64,000 nucleotides of DNA from DASRFR01 sp035651455 (GCA_035651455.1 DASRFR010000058.1:310001-374000), one strand, 5' to 3'. Counted from the stretch's first letter, positions 35,095 to 44,805 are shown. Program-made: numbers and translations. The notes: a model not told the origin generated them from the letters alone.

Positions 35095-36003
35095 TCAGTC
35101 TGCTTGCTTGCGAGCGATCAGGCCTTCAAACTCGTCCAGGCTTCTCGGCCAATCCGCCCGCAGCAAACGCGACAGTGCCCGATCCGCCAGCAGCTTCCCT
35201 CCCGTCTGGCAAGTCGGGCAATAGTTCGTTTCATTGTCCGCATAACGAATACGCTGAATCTTGGTCGCGCAGCGCGGACAGGGCTGTTTGTAGCGGCCGT
35301 GAACTGCCATACCTTCGCGAAAAGCTGTGACCTTTTCTGGAAATTTGTTGCCCGACGCTTCTCGCAAACGGTGGGTCCATTCCAGCAACTGATTACGAGA
35401 AGCGATGAACAAGCGTTCAATTTCTTCGGGCGATAGTTTCTTTGTCAATGCCAGGGGAGAGAGCTGGGCGTGAAAAAGAATCTCGTCCGAATAGGCATTT
35501 CCGATCCCGCTGAATAGCCGTGGATCAGTCAGCGCGCGCTTGAGCGTGTGATTGGCCGATTGCAGCCTCTCCGCGAAGGACTCTAGCGTTGCCTCCAGCA
35601 CTTCCAGGCCACCAGGATCCATGGTCGCCAGGGCCGCGTCGCCGGATTGCATGTGCAAGGATGCTCGCCTCCGCGCACCCGCTTCGGTCAAGTACAGCGT
35701 CCCATTCGTGAACTCGAAATCAGCAAGCCCGCGGATTTTCACGCCGGGCTTCCCTTCGCGCCAATGCAGGCGGCCGGCAATCATCAGGTGAAATACCAGC
35801 CAGACGTCATTTTCGAATCTGATCGCAATTCGCTTCCCCACCCGGCGGATGGCAACTGCTTGTTGTCCTTCAATGCCGGAGGGCGGAGGGCTTACCGTGC
35901 GTAGCAGGAACGGGGCGGCAATGCGCACTCGCAGAAGCTTCTGGCCTAGGATTCGCTTCTCGAGAGCTTCGATGTAAACGATGATGTCCGGCAATTCGGG
36001 CAC
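35095..36003 (-). CDS. Fpg/Nei-family DNA glycosylase
   Basis: A 302-residue base-excision repair enzyme removing oxidised purines or related lesions. The GTG at 36003 exposes the catalytic N-terminus PELPDI (Pro1 after Met removal, Glu2). A helix-two-turn-helix region near residues 155-185 (LKRALTDPRLFSGIGNAYSD) precedes the C-terminal zinc finger CPRCATKIQRIRY...NYCPTCQTGG. The zinc finger is followed by a further 29 residues, so the protein is slightly longer than usual Fpg. Specificity (Fpg vs Nei) is not clear from sequence. Confidence 0.9.
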   Translation of the reverse strand: MPELPDIIVYIEALEKRILGQKLLRVRIAAPFLLRTVSPPPSGIEGQQAVAIRRVGKRIAIRFENDVWLVFHLMIAGRLHWREGKPGVKIRGLADFEFTNGTLYLTEAGARRRASLHMQSGDAALATMDPGGLEVLEATLESFAERLQSANHTLKRALTDPRLFSGIGNAYSDEILFHAQLSPLALTKKLSPEEIERLFIASRNQLLEWTHRLREASGNKFPEKVTAFREGMAVHGRYKQPCPRCATKIQRIRYADNETNYCPTCQTGGKLLADRALSRLLRADWPRSLDEFEGLIARKQAD

Positions 36004-36204
36004 AAGTCAAAGTGACACATCCGGAGACACACAGGCAAATGACCCTGCACATCGGGATCCGGCCCAACGCGTAAGAGAGGCTCCCGACTGAAGATCAGCT
36101 GAGCTATGACTAGTCGAACGACGAACTGTCGGTATGGAATGCCGCCGATCAGGCTCTCGCGGCGTCAGCGTTCATTGACACCAGAGAGCCTGAAGGCCGG
36201 TAGC

Positions 36205-37953
36205 TTAAACCAGTTCTCGTACTTTGTCCGAAATAGCAGTGAGCGCAATTTTGCTGCGGTTCGGTTCACCGCGCGCGAGGGACTCGGCAAACTTCAGCGC
36301 CTGGTCGGCTGTAACCTTGCCAGGGAGCGGCGGTTCGAGCGGATCGACCACAGCTTGCAGGACTGCGGGTCCGGGCACGCTGAGGAATTCTTCCACAACC
36401 TTGCCGCACTCGCCCGGATCTTCCACAGTGAACCCGGCTCCTCCGCAGGCGTGGGCCACCGCCGCGAAATCAATCGGCTGTAACTCGACTCCGTACTCAG
36501 GATTTCCCAAAAACACCATCTGCTCCCACTTGATCTGCCCCAAGGTGTTGTTTTTGACGATAACCACCTTGATCGGGAGCTGATATTTAACAGCGGTTGC
36601 GAAATCCGCCATCAGCATGGAAAATCCGCCGTCGCCGACAAAAGCAACACATTGGCGGTTCGGGTAAGCGACTTGGGCGGCGATCGTGTACGGAAGGCCG
36701 TTAGCCATGGTGGCCAGGTTGCCGGAAAGCGTGTGGATTTGTCCGCGCTTCACCGGAATATGGCGGGCCCACCAGGTTGCAATGGTTCCGCTGTCGGCGC
36801 AAACAATCGCGTCGTCACGCAGGCGCTTCCCGAGTTCATGCGCAATCACCTGGGGCTTCATCGGCATGTCGCGCCGGGTGCCGCGCTCCTCCATCACCTT
36901 CTTCCAGTCTTCCATTCCCTTCTGCGCTTTCTCCAGGAAGCGTCGGTTTTCTTTTCGCTTCAAATGGGGTATCAATTCGCGCAGCACGCGCCGGCTGTCG
37001 CCAAGCAGTCCGACATCGACGGGGAATCGCAGGCCGACACGCTTTGGATCAACTTCGATCTGCACCCCCTTGGCCTGGTCTGGTTTCGGCAAGTATTCGA
37101 TGTAAGGAAAGGACGACCCTACCATCAGCAACGTGTCGCACGTTTCCATCGCCTCTTGCGAAGGTTTCGTCCCCAGCAGCCCGATGGGTCCAGTAGTATA
37201 TGGGCTGTCATCCGGCACGGCGGCTTTTCCGAGCAGGGCCTTGACGATCGGAGCACCCAGAATTTCCGCGGCTTGTTCCAACTCTGCGCTGGCTCCCAGG
37301 CTTCCGCGTCCCGCCAGAATCGCCACGTTCTTCCCCGCATTTAAAATTTCGGCTGCTCTCTGAATCTCGGCCGGATCCGCTAGCATGATCCCGTCTGCTT
37401 CCGCCCGCGACGTGTGATGCGGAATGTTGCGCCGCGACCGTTGCCGGTTTTTTACCTCCATGTCCTGGAAGTCCACAGGAAACGTGATATGGCACACGGT
37501 CTTGTAAGCGGTGGCCGTACGCACCGCCAGATCGACAACGTTCTCCACGTGTGTGGGACCCATGATCCGCTCGTTATAAGTCGCAACGTCCAGGTACAAC
37601 TTGTCGAGCGCCACATCTTGTTGCGTGTAGGTTCCAATCAGATCGTGAAATTGAAGGCCGGTGATCGCGAGTACTGGCTGACCATCCAACTTGGCGTCAT
37701 AAAGCCCGTTAAGCAAATGGATGCCGCCCGGGCCTGAGGTCGCCAGGCATACTCCTAAGCGACCGGTGACCTTTGCGTAGCCACATGCCATAAATGCAGC
37801 CGCTTCTTCGTGCCGTACCTGGATGAATCGAATCTTGTCTTGATGGGTGCGCAGCGCCTCCATGATCCCGTTGATGCCATCGCCGGGAATACCGAAGACC
37901 GTATCCACCCCCCAATCGATCAAATTCTCGATAAGAACATCTGCAGCGGTCAT
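36205..37953 (-). CDS. Thiamine-diphosphate enzyme, pyruvate oxidase (PoxB)/acetolactate synthase-like
   Basis: A 582-residue three-domain ThDP/FAD-type enzyme. It has the N-terminal WGVDTVFGIPGDGINGIME with catalytic Glu in QVRHEEAAAFMACGYAK, ATSGPGGIHLLNGLYDAKLD, a central domain, and the ThDP motif GDGGFSMLMADFATAVKYQL...NN. The pattern is closest to PoxB-type pyruvate dehydrogenase (quinone) or pyruvate oxidase. GGAGGCGGTAA precedes ATG 37953. It lies beside the catabolic block and may make acetate from pyruvate, but the substrate is not proven by sequence. The 251-base gap at 37954-38237 upstream has no visible gene. Confidence 0.88.
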   Translation of the reverse strand: MTAADVLIENLIDWGVDTVFGIPGDGINGIMEALRTHQDKIRFIQVRHEEAAAFMACGYAKVTGRLGVCLATSGPGGIHLLNGLYDAKLDGQPVLAITGLQFHDLIGTYTQQDVALDKLYLDVATYNERIMGPTHVENVVDLAVRTATAYKTVCHITFPVDFQDMEVKNRQRSRRNIPHHTSRAEADGIMLADPAEIQRAAEILNAGKNVAILAGRGSLGASAELEQAAEILGAPIVKALLGKAAVPDDSPYTTGPIGLLGTKPSQEAMETCDTLLMVGSSFPYIEYLPKPDQAKGVQIEVDPKRVGLRFPVDVGLLGDSRRVLRELIPHLKRKENRRFLEKAQKGMEDWKKVMEERGTRRDMPMKPQVIAHELGKRLRDDAIVCADSGTIATWWARHIPVKRGQIHTLSGNLATMANGLPYTIAAQVAYPNRQCVAFVGDGGFSMLMADFATAVKYQLPIKVVIVKNNTLGQIKWEQMVFLGNPEYGVELQPIDFAAVAHACGGAGFTVEDPGECGKVVEEFLSVPGPAVLQAVVDPLEPPLPGKVTADQALKFAESLARGEPNRSKIALTAISDKVRELV

Positions 37954-38237
37954 TTACCGCCTCCATGACTTGGAATAGGAGGAGGGCATCTCCTCTGATT
38001 AGTCGGCTCACTCTGGATCAAGTGGCTTCGCAGTGTGCGAGATGATCTCTCGCCCTTGAAGTGGTTTAGCGATGATTTGTTTGTGCGCGTCGTATCTTCT
38101 TCTATTCATAGACCTCCACGGCCACTGACAACATCGGGCTCCGACTGTAAGCGCTGGGGAGAAAATCCTGTACGGTTTCCCGAGTCCCGAGTCACACATT
38201 CATTAAAGTTGCAGCTGGGTAGGACTAATGCACCGCA

Positions 38238-39482
38238 TCAATGGAGCGCGTGCGCAGGCCGCTCTTGCCTGCCGGTTCTGCCGCCTGGCACCGCCGAAGT
38301 CTTTGCCAGGAAGAGCGTGGCAATGAAGATCAGGCCGGTGCCGGCGGCAGACATCCACAGCGTGGTACCGGGACCATACTTCTGGGCTGCCGCCCCGCCA
38401 ACAAGTGGCGCGACAGTCGCTCCAAACACTTCCCCGGTCAGTGTCGCCAGACCGATTGATGTGGCAGCAAACCGCTGGGGAACGCTTTCCGTCGGCACCA
38501 GCACCATGATCAGCGACGCGAGTGCCTGCCCGCCATTGGTGAGAAACAGGATCGTGGCAAGTACCCAAATGTGCGAATAGAGGGAGGAGACCAGCAGGAT
38601 CAGGGGCACGGTGGCCGACATCGCCGAAAGCAGAAGCAGCACTGGTTTTCGGCCGAACCGGTCGGAGAGGGCCGGAAAAATAAACGCCTGTACAAAGCTT
38701 CCCAGTCCGCCCGCGCCCAGCAGAAATCCCGCCGTGGTTGGCGCCTGGTGAGCCACTTCCGTTATGTAAATCGGAGCGAAAACGTTGTGCAGAAAAAGCC
38801 AGGAAACGAAGCCACTCGACCCCACGCAGCAGAGCCACATGTTGCGATATCGCAGGACGGAGAGGTAGTCTCTGAACAACGGCTTCTCCTCGGCTTTGAT
38901 TCGGAGATCCCGGTAAGGTTCTCTGACGAATTTCCAGATGAGAACCCCCATCGCAATCCCTGGCACTCCTGCCACAAAAAACGCCCACCTCCATCCCCAT
39001 CGTGCTGCCACCTGGGTGCTGAGAACCGGCGCAATGGCAAGACCAACTAGTGCGGCTGCGCTGACCACGATGCCAACGTTCCGGCCGCGACGTTCGGGCG
39101 GTGAAGATTCTTCACTCAGCGCAGTGATGATGGACCAGGTCGGCCCTTCCGCCAGGCCCATTAGTGCGCGAACCAGCAAAAGTTGGTTGAAGCTGTGAAC
39201 CACACCTGACACCCAGGAAAGGAGCGAGAACGCAAACACGGCAGGAATCAGAATCGGGCGGCGGCCGATGTGGTCGGAGAGCGCGCCGAATATCAGCGTC
39301 GATATGGCCCAGGTGATGGCGAGAACTGAAGCCAGCAGCCCGATCTGCTCGTGATTCAGGCGAAATTCGCTCGCGAGATAAGGAGCGAGGTAAAGCTGCG
39401 ACATTCGGTCAAGAAAGACTGTGCCCCAGGAAAGGAACAGGATCGCAACCAGAATTTTTTCGTAGCGGGAGGCATTTTCCAT
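38238..39482 (-). CDS. MFS transporter, sialic-acid/aromatic-acid-like (major facilitator)
   Basis: A 414-residue protein with about twelve hydrophobic segments and the MFS signature DHIGRRPILIP between helices 2 and 3, plus DRFGRKPVLLLL at the symmetrical position. It is likely a proton-coupled uptake or export carrier for an organic acid. It is the last gene of the minus-strand operon that starts at 44659, 41 bases after the E1 beta gene, so its substrate probably feeds that pathway. Confidence 0.88.
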   Translation of the reverse strand: MENASRYEKILVAILFLSWGTVFLDRMSQLYLAPYLASEFRLNHEQIGLLASVLAITWAISTLIFGALSDHIGRRPILIPAVFAFSLLSWVSGVVHSFNQLLLVRALMGLAEGPTWSIITALSEESSPPERRGRNVGIVVSAAALVGLAIAPVLSTQVAARWGWRWAFFVAGVPGIAMGVLIWKFVREPYRDLRIKAEEKPLFRDYLSVLRYRNMWLCCVGSSGFVSWLFLHNVFAPIYITEVAHQAPTTAGFLLGAGGLGSFVQAFIFPALSDRFGRKPVLLLLSAMSATVPLILLVSSLYSHIWVLATILFLTNGGQALASLIMVLVPTESVPQRFAATSIGLATLTGEVFGATVAPLVGGAAAQKYGPGTTLWMSAAGTGLIFIATLFLAKTSAVPGGRTGRQERPAHALH

Positions 39483-39523
39483 GAAGGTGGACGAGAACCG
39501 CTGCGCTCGCTTTCAGCCCCTGC

Positions 39524-40504
39524 TCAGGCTGCTGCCGCGCGTTCGCCGAGCACTAAGCGCACCGCTTCCACAATTTTCGCTTCGCTCGGCAATACGGCTC
39601 TCTCCAATGGCTCGCTGTACGGGATTGATGTATCGAGCGCCGTGACCATCCGAACAGGAGCGCGCAGATACTCAAAGCCATGCTCCGCCACCTCCGCGGC
39701 AATGGTGGCAGCTGCCGAAGAGTGGCGTGGCGCCTGGTCCACGAGGACCAATCTTCCTGTCTTCTTCACGGACGCGACAATCGTTTCGACATCGAGCGGA
39801 GCCAGCGTCCGCGGATCTACCACTTCCACCTGGATTCCCTCGTGCGCAAGTTGTTCCGCGGCCGCAAGTGATTTGTTCACCATCCACCCAGTCGCGACCA
39901 CTGTAATGTCGCTACCCGCGCGCTTCACGTCTGCAACACCAAACGGCACAAGATACTCGCCGTCGGGAACCTCGCCGGTATCGAGGGTGAGCATGTAATG
40001 GTGCAGGTAGACCACGGGATTATCGTCGCGAATCGCGGCTGCCATTAGCCCCTTCGCATCCGCAGGAGTTGAAGGCAGAGCGATTTTCAGCCCCGGAATA
40101 CCCATCATGATGTGATACATGCAATTCGAGTGTTGTCCGGCCCAGCCTGCGGCGAATCCGTAGCCTGCTTTCAGGACCAGCGGCACCTTAACCTGGCCTC
40201 CCGACATGTAACGCAGGCGCGGCGCCTCGTTGATGATCTGATCCATCGCCACCAGCATGAATTCGTTCATCCATAGCTCGACGATAGGCCGCAACCCGGT
40301 CATGGCTGCCCCAACCGCAATTCCAATTTCCGCGGTCTCGGAGATCGGTGCAATGCGCACCCGCTTTGCGCCGAATTCCTTGAGCATGGGATCGCGCTCC
40401 GTCATCGCCATGTTCTGGCCATAGAACACGACGTCAGGATCACGCCGCATTTCTTCCACGATAGCTGCGGCCATGGCTTCGCCATACATCATGGGTCGGG
40501 GCAT
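39524..40504 (-). CDS. 2-oxoacid dehydrogenase E1 component, beta subunit
   Basis: A 326-residue transketolase-like beta subunit with MMYGEAMAAAIVEEMRRDPD, IAPISETAEIGIAVGAAMTG, a substrate-binding PLVLKAGYGFAAGWAGQHSN and C-terminal VVDPRTLAPLDVETIVASV. With the alpha subunit it forms an alpha2beta2 ThDP enzyme decarboxylating a 2-oxo acid. SD GGAGATCCC precedes ATG 40504, and 8 bases separate it from the alpha gene. Substrate (pyruvate, acetoin or branched-chain type) cannot be fixed. Confidence 0.92.
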   Translation of the reverse strand: MPRPMMYGEAMAAAIVEEMRRDPDVVFYGQNMAMTERDPMLKEFGAKRVRIAPISETAEIGIAVGAAMTGLRPIVELWMNEFMLVAMDQIINEAPRLRYMSGGQVKVPLVLKAGYGFAAGWAGQHSNCMYHIMMGIPGLKIALPSTPADAKGLMAAAIRDDNPVVYLHHYMLTLDTGEVPDGEYLVPFGVADVKRAGSDITVVATGWMVNKSLAAAEQLAHEGIQVEVVDPRTLAPLDVETIVASVKKTGRLVLVDQAPRHSSAAATIAAEVAEHGFEYLRAPVRMVTALDTSIPYSEPLERAVLPSEAKIVEAVRLVLGERAAAA

Positions 40505-40512
40505 GGGATCTC

Positions 40513-41562
40513 CTAGGCGTATACGTAGCTGGCGGCCTCAGAAGGGTCCGGCAGCGGACTCGAGAGTGCGAACTCCACGGCGTCGTCCATCTCGGTACAG
40601 GCCGCGGCTTTGATTCGCTCGGCATCCTCCGCGGAAAGCACTTTCTCTTCCACCAGTTCGCGGCGGAACCGGGTAATCGGATCATTCGTCCGGGCTGACT
40701 CGTACTCTGATCTTCTCCCGTACACGCCAACCGCTTCGTGCTCCGGAAACTGCGTAGGAGCCGGGGGCACCGTGATGGCATTGCCGTGCGCGCTTAAGCG
40801 ATAGAACCTGGATTCGATCAGGCTCGGACCGCCTCCCGCGCGAGCGCGATCGACCGCATTGCCGACGGTTTCGTAGACCCTACGCGGGTCATTTCCGTCC
40901 ACCGTCACGCCCGGAATGCTGAAGGCCCGCGCCTTCTGCGAGAGCGGATCCCCGGCAATGTAGTTCGCGTCCTCCAGGCTGATGTGCGTGTACGCCTGGT
41001 ATTCATTGTTTTCCAGGATGTACACGATGGGAAGCTTCCAGACTGCCGCCATGTTCAACGATTCGAAAAAGGCTCCCTGCTTGCTCGATCCATCGCCGAA
41101 GAAGCAGTAGACCACCTGGCCGCTCTCCTTTACTTGGGCCGTTAAAGCGGCCCCTGTCGCATGTGCGATGCTCTGCCCAATGATGCCGGAGGTGCCGGGA
41201 AAATGGTGCTCTGGATCAGAGAGATGCATGGAACCGCCGAATCCTTTGCACAGGCCATCGCGACGCCCATACAGTTCCGCCATCATTTTGCGTGCAGAAG
41301 TGCCGAGCACCAGCGGGTATCCATGACATCGATAGCTGGGCATCGCAGGATCATTCTCCTCACGCGTAGACAGCGAACCGACAATGCTGGCTTCAGCGCC
41401 ATCGCCTAAATGCGTGTGACCCCGCATGACTCCCGGACGCTCGAGAAATGTCCGCTTCACGCGTTCTTCGAATTCGCGGATGCGCACCATCTGGGTGTAC
41501 ATCCATATCAGGCGGTCGTTGCCGAGTTCTGCCGCATTCCTCATAGCGCCCCTCGTACTCAC
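40513..41562 (-). CDS. 2-oxoacid dehydrogenase E1 component, alpha subunit
   Basis: A 349-residue ThDP-binding subunit with MYTQMVRIREFEERVKRTFL, GHTHLGDGAEASIVGSL, PGTSGIIGQSIAHATGAAL and the ThDP motif CFFGDGSSKQGAFFESLNMA...NN. Closest in type to acetoin/pyruvate dehydrogenase E1 alpha. GTG 41562 overlaps the previous stop by four bases (GTGA), as expected for coupled translation with the lipoyl protein. Confidence 0.92.
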   Translation of the reverse strand: MSTRGAMRNAAELGNDRLIWMYTQMVRIREFEERVKRTFLERPGVMRGHTHLGDGAEASIVGSLSTREENDPAMPSYRCHGYPLVLGTSARKMMAELYGRRDGLCKGFGGSMHLSDPEHHFPGTSGIIGQSIAHATGAALTAQVKESGQVVYCFFGDGSSKQGAFFESLNMAAVWKLPIVYILENNEYQAYTHISLEDANYIAGDPLSQKARAFSIPGVTVDGNDPRRVYETVGNAVDRARAGGGPSLIESRFYRLSAHGNAITVPPAPTQFPEHEAVGVYGRRSEYESARTNDPITRFRRELVEEKVLSAEDAERIKAAACTEMDDAVEFALSSPLPDPSEAASYVYA

Positions 41563-41867
41563 AACGGAACCGTGTCGTCCGGTTCCCCGATGTGGCCCAA
41601 CACCTGCCCTACAGGAACCTGGGTGTCCGATTTCGCGACGATCTTGAGCAACACGCCGGCTGCCGGAGACTCCAACTCGTAGCTCACTTTTTCCGTCTCA
41701 AGTTCGACGACCGGGTCGCCAAGCTGCACCATCTCGCCTTCGCGCTTTAGCCAACGGACGACATTGGCCTTAGTCGTGGGAATTCCACCAGTCTTGGGGA
41801 CTTTGAGAGTGGTGATGATACGCGCCTCCCGGAAAACCGCGCACCCAGGCTTCCAACCAACCGGCAA
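41559..41867 (-). CDS. Stand-alone lipoyl (biotinyl/lipoyl) carrier domain, E2 without catalytic domain
   Basis: A 102-residue protein containing one lipoyl domain (about residues 18-95): VPKTGGIPTTKANVVRWLKR then ELETEKVSYELESPAAG with the lipoylated K60, then GQVLGHIGEP. There is no E3/E1-binding domain and no acyltransferase domain, unlike a usual E2. The frame can start only at TTG 41867 (3 bases after the ligase stop); a GGGAGG lies next to ATC codons of IITTLKV further in. It would carry the acyl group from E1, but the partner acyltransferase and E3 are not in this window. Confidence 0.8.
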   Translation of the reverse strand: MPVGWKPGCAVFREARIITTLKVPKTGGIPTTKANVVRWLKREGEMVQLGDPVVELETEKVSYELESPAAGVLLKIVAKSDTQVPVGQVLGHIGEPDDTVPL

Positions 41868-41870
41868 ATT

Positions 41871-43436
41871 TTAGTGGACTGCCCGATCAAACCCCGCCCA
41901 GTACGGCTTGCGAATGGCTCTACGATCCAGTTTGCCTGCTGCCGTTTTGGGCACGTCGGGCCAGAATTCAACAGATTTGGGCGATTTAACACCTCCAAGC
42001 ACATTTTTGCAATGAGCAATTACGTCCGCTTCGGCCAGGTTTTCTCCAGCGCGCAGCACCACGATAGCTTTCACCGCCTCACCCCAGTGATCGTCAGGAA
42101 CGCCGACCACGGCGCATTCTTGCACCTGCGGAAGCGACATGATTCCCGCCTCTACTTCCCCGCAATAAACATTGAAACCCCCGCTGATAATCATGTCTTT
42201 CTTGCGATCCACCACATAGACGTACCCTGCTTCGTCCATGTAGCCGATGTCGCCCGTGTGATGCCAGCCGTGCGCGCGGATCTCGGCAGTAGCTTCCGGC
42301 ATCTTGTAATACCCTCCGCTCACCAGCGTGCCCCGAGCCACGATCTCGCCGCGCTCGTTTGCTGGCAGGACGTGCCCAGCATCATCCACAATGGCTAGGC
42401 GAATTGCGGAGGTGGGCCGGCCACAACTGCGCAAGCGCTCTGGATGATCGCCAGCCGCGGCAGCCGCAATGGTCCGCTGGTCGAGCCAGGTCATCAGCAT
42501 CGGCGCTTCTGTTTGCCCGTAACTCTGGCACATGCACGGTCCAAATACCTCCACCGCCCTTTTCAGCTTGTCCGGGGAAACCGGTGAGCCCGCCAGCAAA
42601 AATACCCGCAAGCTCGAATAATTAAAATTCTGTACTTCCGGATGTGCCAGTAGTGCGTACAACGCTGTCGGCGGCAGAAACAGGTGCGTGACTCGATAAC
42701 TCTCGATGTTGCGCAGGACCTGCAGGGCGTCGAATCCCGCCATGATGACGTTTGTTCCGCCGAGGGCAAACTGGGTAAAGGCGACGACTCCGGCGGCGTG
42801 GGAGAGAGGAGCGCTGCAAAGGCAAACGGAGTCGCTGTCGCACTTCCAGTATTCGATCGCCATCTGTGTCATGGTGCCCCAGGCCAGATTCGTGACTCGC
42901 ACGCCTTTCGCGGGACCGGTTGTCCCACCGGTCGGAACCAGTCCCATCAGGCGATCGACATTACCGTATTCGTCCGCCCAGTCACGATCAGGCGTCCCAC
43001 TCCCTTTCTCCATGAACTCCGCGAGACGTGGATTGGTAATACCTGGGGAATCCAGGCAAACCACGCCTTTCAATTTCGACACCCGCGCCTGGATGGCCAG
43101 CGCATTTTCTTCGAAACGGCTGTGGTAAAAGAGCCAGGCAGTTTCCGAATAGTTCAGGTACTCGATGTTCGCCTCGGAGGCGTTCCGGTAATTAATGGGA
43201 ACCCACACGGCGCCCGCTCGCAAAATGCCCAGCATGCAGAACAATACTTCGGCACGATTATCAGAATAGATGGCGGCCGGCGCCTCGCCCTCTAGACCAC
43301 TTGCCCACAGGGCGCGCGCAATCGCCTCGCTTATGGCGCGTGTTTCTGCATACGTGTATCTGCGCTCGCCGTCGATGATGGCAATGCGGTTTGGTGCGGC
43401 GTCGGCGCTTTTGTCGAAGTAGTCGATGGCACGCAT
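41871..43436 (-). CDS. AMP-dependent acyl-CoA synthetase/ligase
   Basis: A 521-residue ANL-superfamily ligase: AMP-binding P-loop motif GLVPTGGTTGPAKGVRV near residues 165-185, SYGQTEAPMLMTW, HTGDIGYMDEAGYVYVVDRK, the hinge Lys/Asp region DMIISGGFNVYCGEVE, and the C-terminal TAAGKLDRRAI (catalytic Lys). It forms acyl-AMP and then acyl-CoA; substrate unknown. It is the second gene of the operon beginning at 44659, 92 bases downstream of the first, and overlaps no neighbour. Together with the lipoyl/E1 genes it suggests activation of an organic acid. Confidence 0.92.
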   Translation of the reverse strand: MRAIDYFDKSADAAPNRIAIIDGERRYTYAETRAISEAIARALWASGLEGEAPAAIYSDNRAEVLFCMLGILRAGAVWVPINYRNASEANIEYLNYSETAWLFYHSRFEENALAIQARVSKLKGVVCLDSPGITNPRLAEFMEKGSGTPDRDWADEYGNVDRLMGLVPTGGTTGPAKGVRVTNLAWGTMTQMAIEYWKCDSDSVCLCSAPLSHAAGVVAFTQFALGGTNVIMAGFDALQVLRNIESYRVTHLFLPPTALYALLAHPEVQNFNYSSLRVFLLAGSPVSPDKLKRAVEVFGPCMCQSYGQTEAPMLMTWLDQRTIAAAAAGDHPERLRSCGRPTSAIRLAIVDDAGHVLPANERGEIVARGTLVSGGYYKMPEATAEIRAHGWHHTGDIGYMDEAGYVYVVDRKKDMIISGGFNVYCGEVEAGIMSLPQVQECAVVGVPDDHWGEAVKAIVVLRAGENLAEADVIAHCKNVLGGVKSPKSVEFWPDVPKTAAGKLDRRAIRKPYWAGFDRAVH

Positions 43437-43528
43437 GGAATGTATTCGGCTATGGCTACATCGCTGTGATCGGACTCCCTGCTATTCCCGGAATCACAAC
43501 CTTTGTCACCGCGTAATTGCTGTCGGCC

Positions 43529-44659
43529 TCAAACTTCGTTATCGCCCCAGCGGCGCACCTTCGCTTTAGCGAGCCCATGACTCTCGAGGGTGCGCAGCAG
43601 TTCGCGATGTCCAAATGCCTCGCTGGCCGAGGCAAAGCCCACTTTGCGGGGCGCTCCGTGAATCAGATTCTGCGCGGCGAAAGCCTGGATCAGCCCGGTT
43701 TGGCGATATGCGCAAGTGCCGAACACCGTGCACTCGACGCAATCCACTGTACCGCGTCCGACTACCACGTCGATGGTCCGCTGCTCGCGCGTATTCTCGC
43801 GCGGCGGAGTTCCCGCTTGCACCGCATTGGCCATTTCCGCTAACCGCTTTTGGCGTTCTTCCTTTGGCAAGGGACGAACCTCATCTTCAAAGAATTTCTC
43901 CGTTGCCGCGACGTTTTCCATGATCTGGCGATCGAGCAATCCCCCCATGGACCGAAGATTTGCAACCTGCGGGTGGTGCTCGAACCATACTGGCTGGGGA
44001 AATCCGCCCCAGGCCAGCGCCAGTTGCGTGCGCACCGAGCCGGGAATCACTACTTCGTATCGCGTTGCCCTCGGCCACGGCTTATATCGATTCTGCTCAA
44101 GGTAATAAGCATCCGTCTGAATGACCGCAAAAATCGTCTGCGTGGAACCGAACGTGGGAATTCCGTTAAACATGGTCAGGGTTTCGATCGTGTCGATCGT
44201 GGAGCTTTCCAGACACAGCCGGATGGCTGCATCGCTGACCGATGACATGAACGCGGTACCTGGCGCCACAAGTAATCCGCGCTGCGCAAATTTCTCGCTC
44301 CAGGTCGCGGAAACTTCCCGAGACCATGCCTGCTCTCCCCCGATATCGATGTAATGACAGCCAGCGCGCCAACTGGCTTCCACCACTCGCGGGCCGTTGT
44401 AGATAAAGGGCCCGACGGTGTTGCAGACCACCTTGGCTCCGCGGAAAAGTTCCGCTAGCTCTTCCATGGAGGCCCCAACCTCAGTAATTTCGTAGTCGGC
44501 CGTCTCGATCCCTGGCACGTGCTCCATTACTTCCTTGAGCTTGGCCCGATTTCGGCCTGCGGCGACAAACGGAACGTTATACTCCCGTAGGAATTCGGCG
44601 ATCAATCGTCCCGAAAAACCGCTTGCGCCATAGATGATTACGGGTTTGTTGCCATTCAT
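43529..44659 (-). CDS. Rossmann-fold oxidoreductase, saccharopine dehydrogenase-like
   Basis: A 376-residue NAD(P)-binding protein with IIYGASGFSGRLIAEFLREY (glycine-rich dinucleotide motif), VVCNTVGPFIYNGPRVVEAS and YIDIGGEQAWSREV. The family includes saccharopine dehydrogenase-like and trans-acting enoyl reductase-like proteins; the substrate is not obvious. It is the first gene of the minus-strand operon and diverges from the HxlR regulator, with the tandem motif between them, so it is probably HxlR-controlled. Confidence 0.8.
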   Translation of the reverse strand: MNGNKPVIIYGASGFSGRLIAEFLREYNVPFVAAGRNRAKLKEVMEHVPGIETADYEITEVGASMEELAELFRGAKVVCNTVGPFIYNGPRVVEASWRAGCHYIDIGGEQAWSREVSATWSEKFAQRGLLVAPGTAFMSSVSDAAIRLCLESSTIDTIETLTMFNGIPTFGSTQTIFAVIQTDAYYLEQNRYKPWPRATRYEVVIPGSVRTQLALAWGGFPQPVWFEHHPQVANLRSMGGLLDRQIMENVAATEKFFEDEVRPLPKEERQKRLAEMANAVQAGTPPRENTREQRTIDVVVGRGTVDCVECTVFGTCAYRQTGLIQAFAAQNLIHGAPRKVGFASASEAFGHRELLRTLESHGLAKAKVRRWGDNEV

Positions 44660-44713
44660 GTTGCCTCATTCTGACCAGCTATTTTTTTACCGCTGCGAGC
44701 AATGCACTTTGAG

Positions 44714-44778
44714 GTATCCTTTGGATTCGAGGGGTACATTTTAGGCAAAAGTATCCTTTTCGCTAGTAGGTACATTTT
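44714..44778. promoter_or_regulatory. Tandem repeated motif, probable HxlR operator
   Basis: The pair GTATCCTTT (44714, 44751) and GGTACATTTT (44733, 44769) occurs twice, 36-37 bases apart, in the 146-base divergent gap between the oxidoreductase and hxlR. Repetition at about 3.5 helical turns suits binding by two HxlR dimers. Confidence 0.6.
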
Positions 44779-44805
44779 CGTAACCTGGAACACTGGAGTC
44801 TTTGG

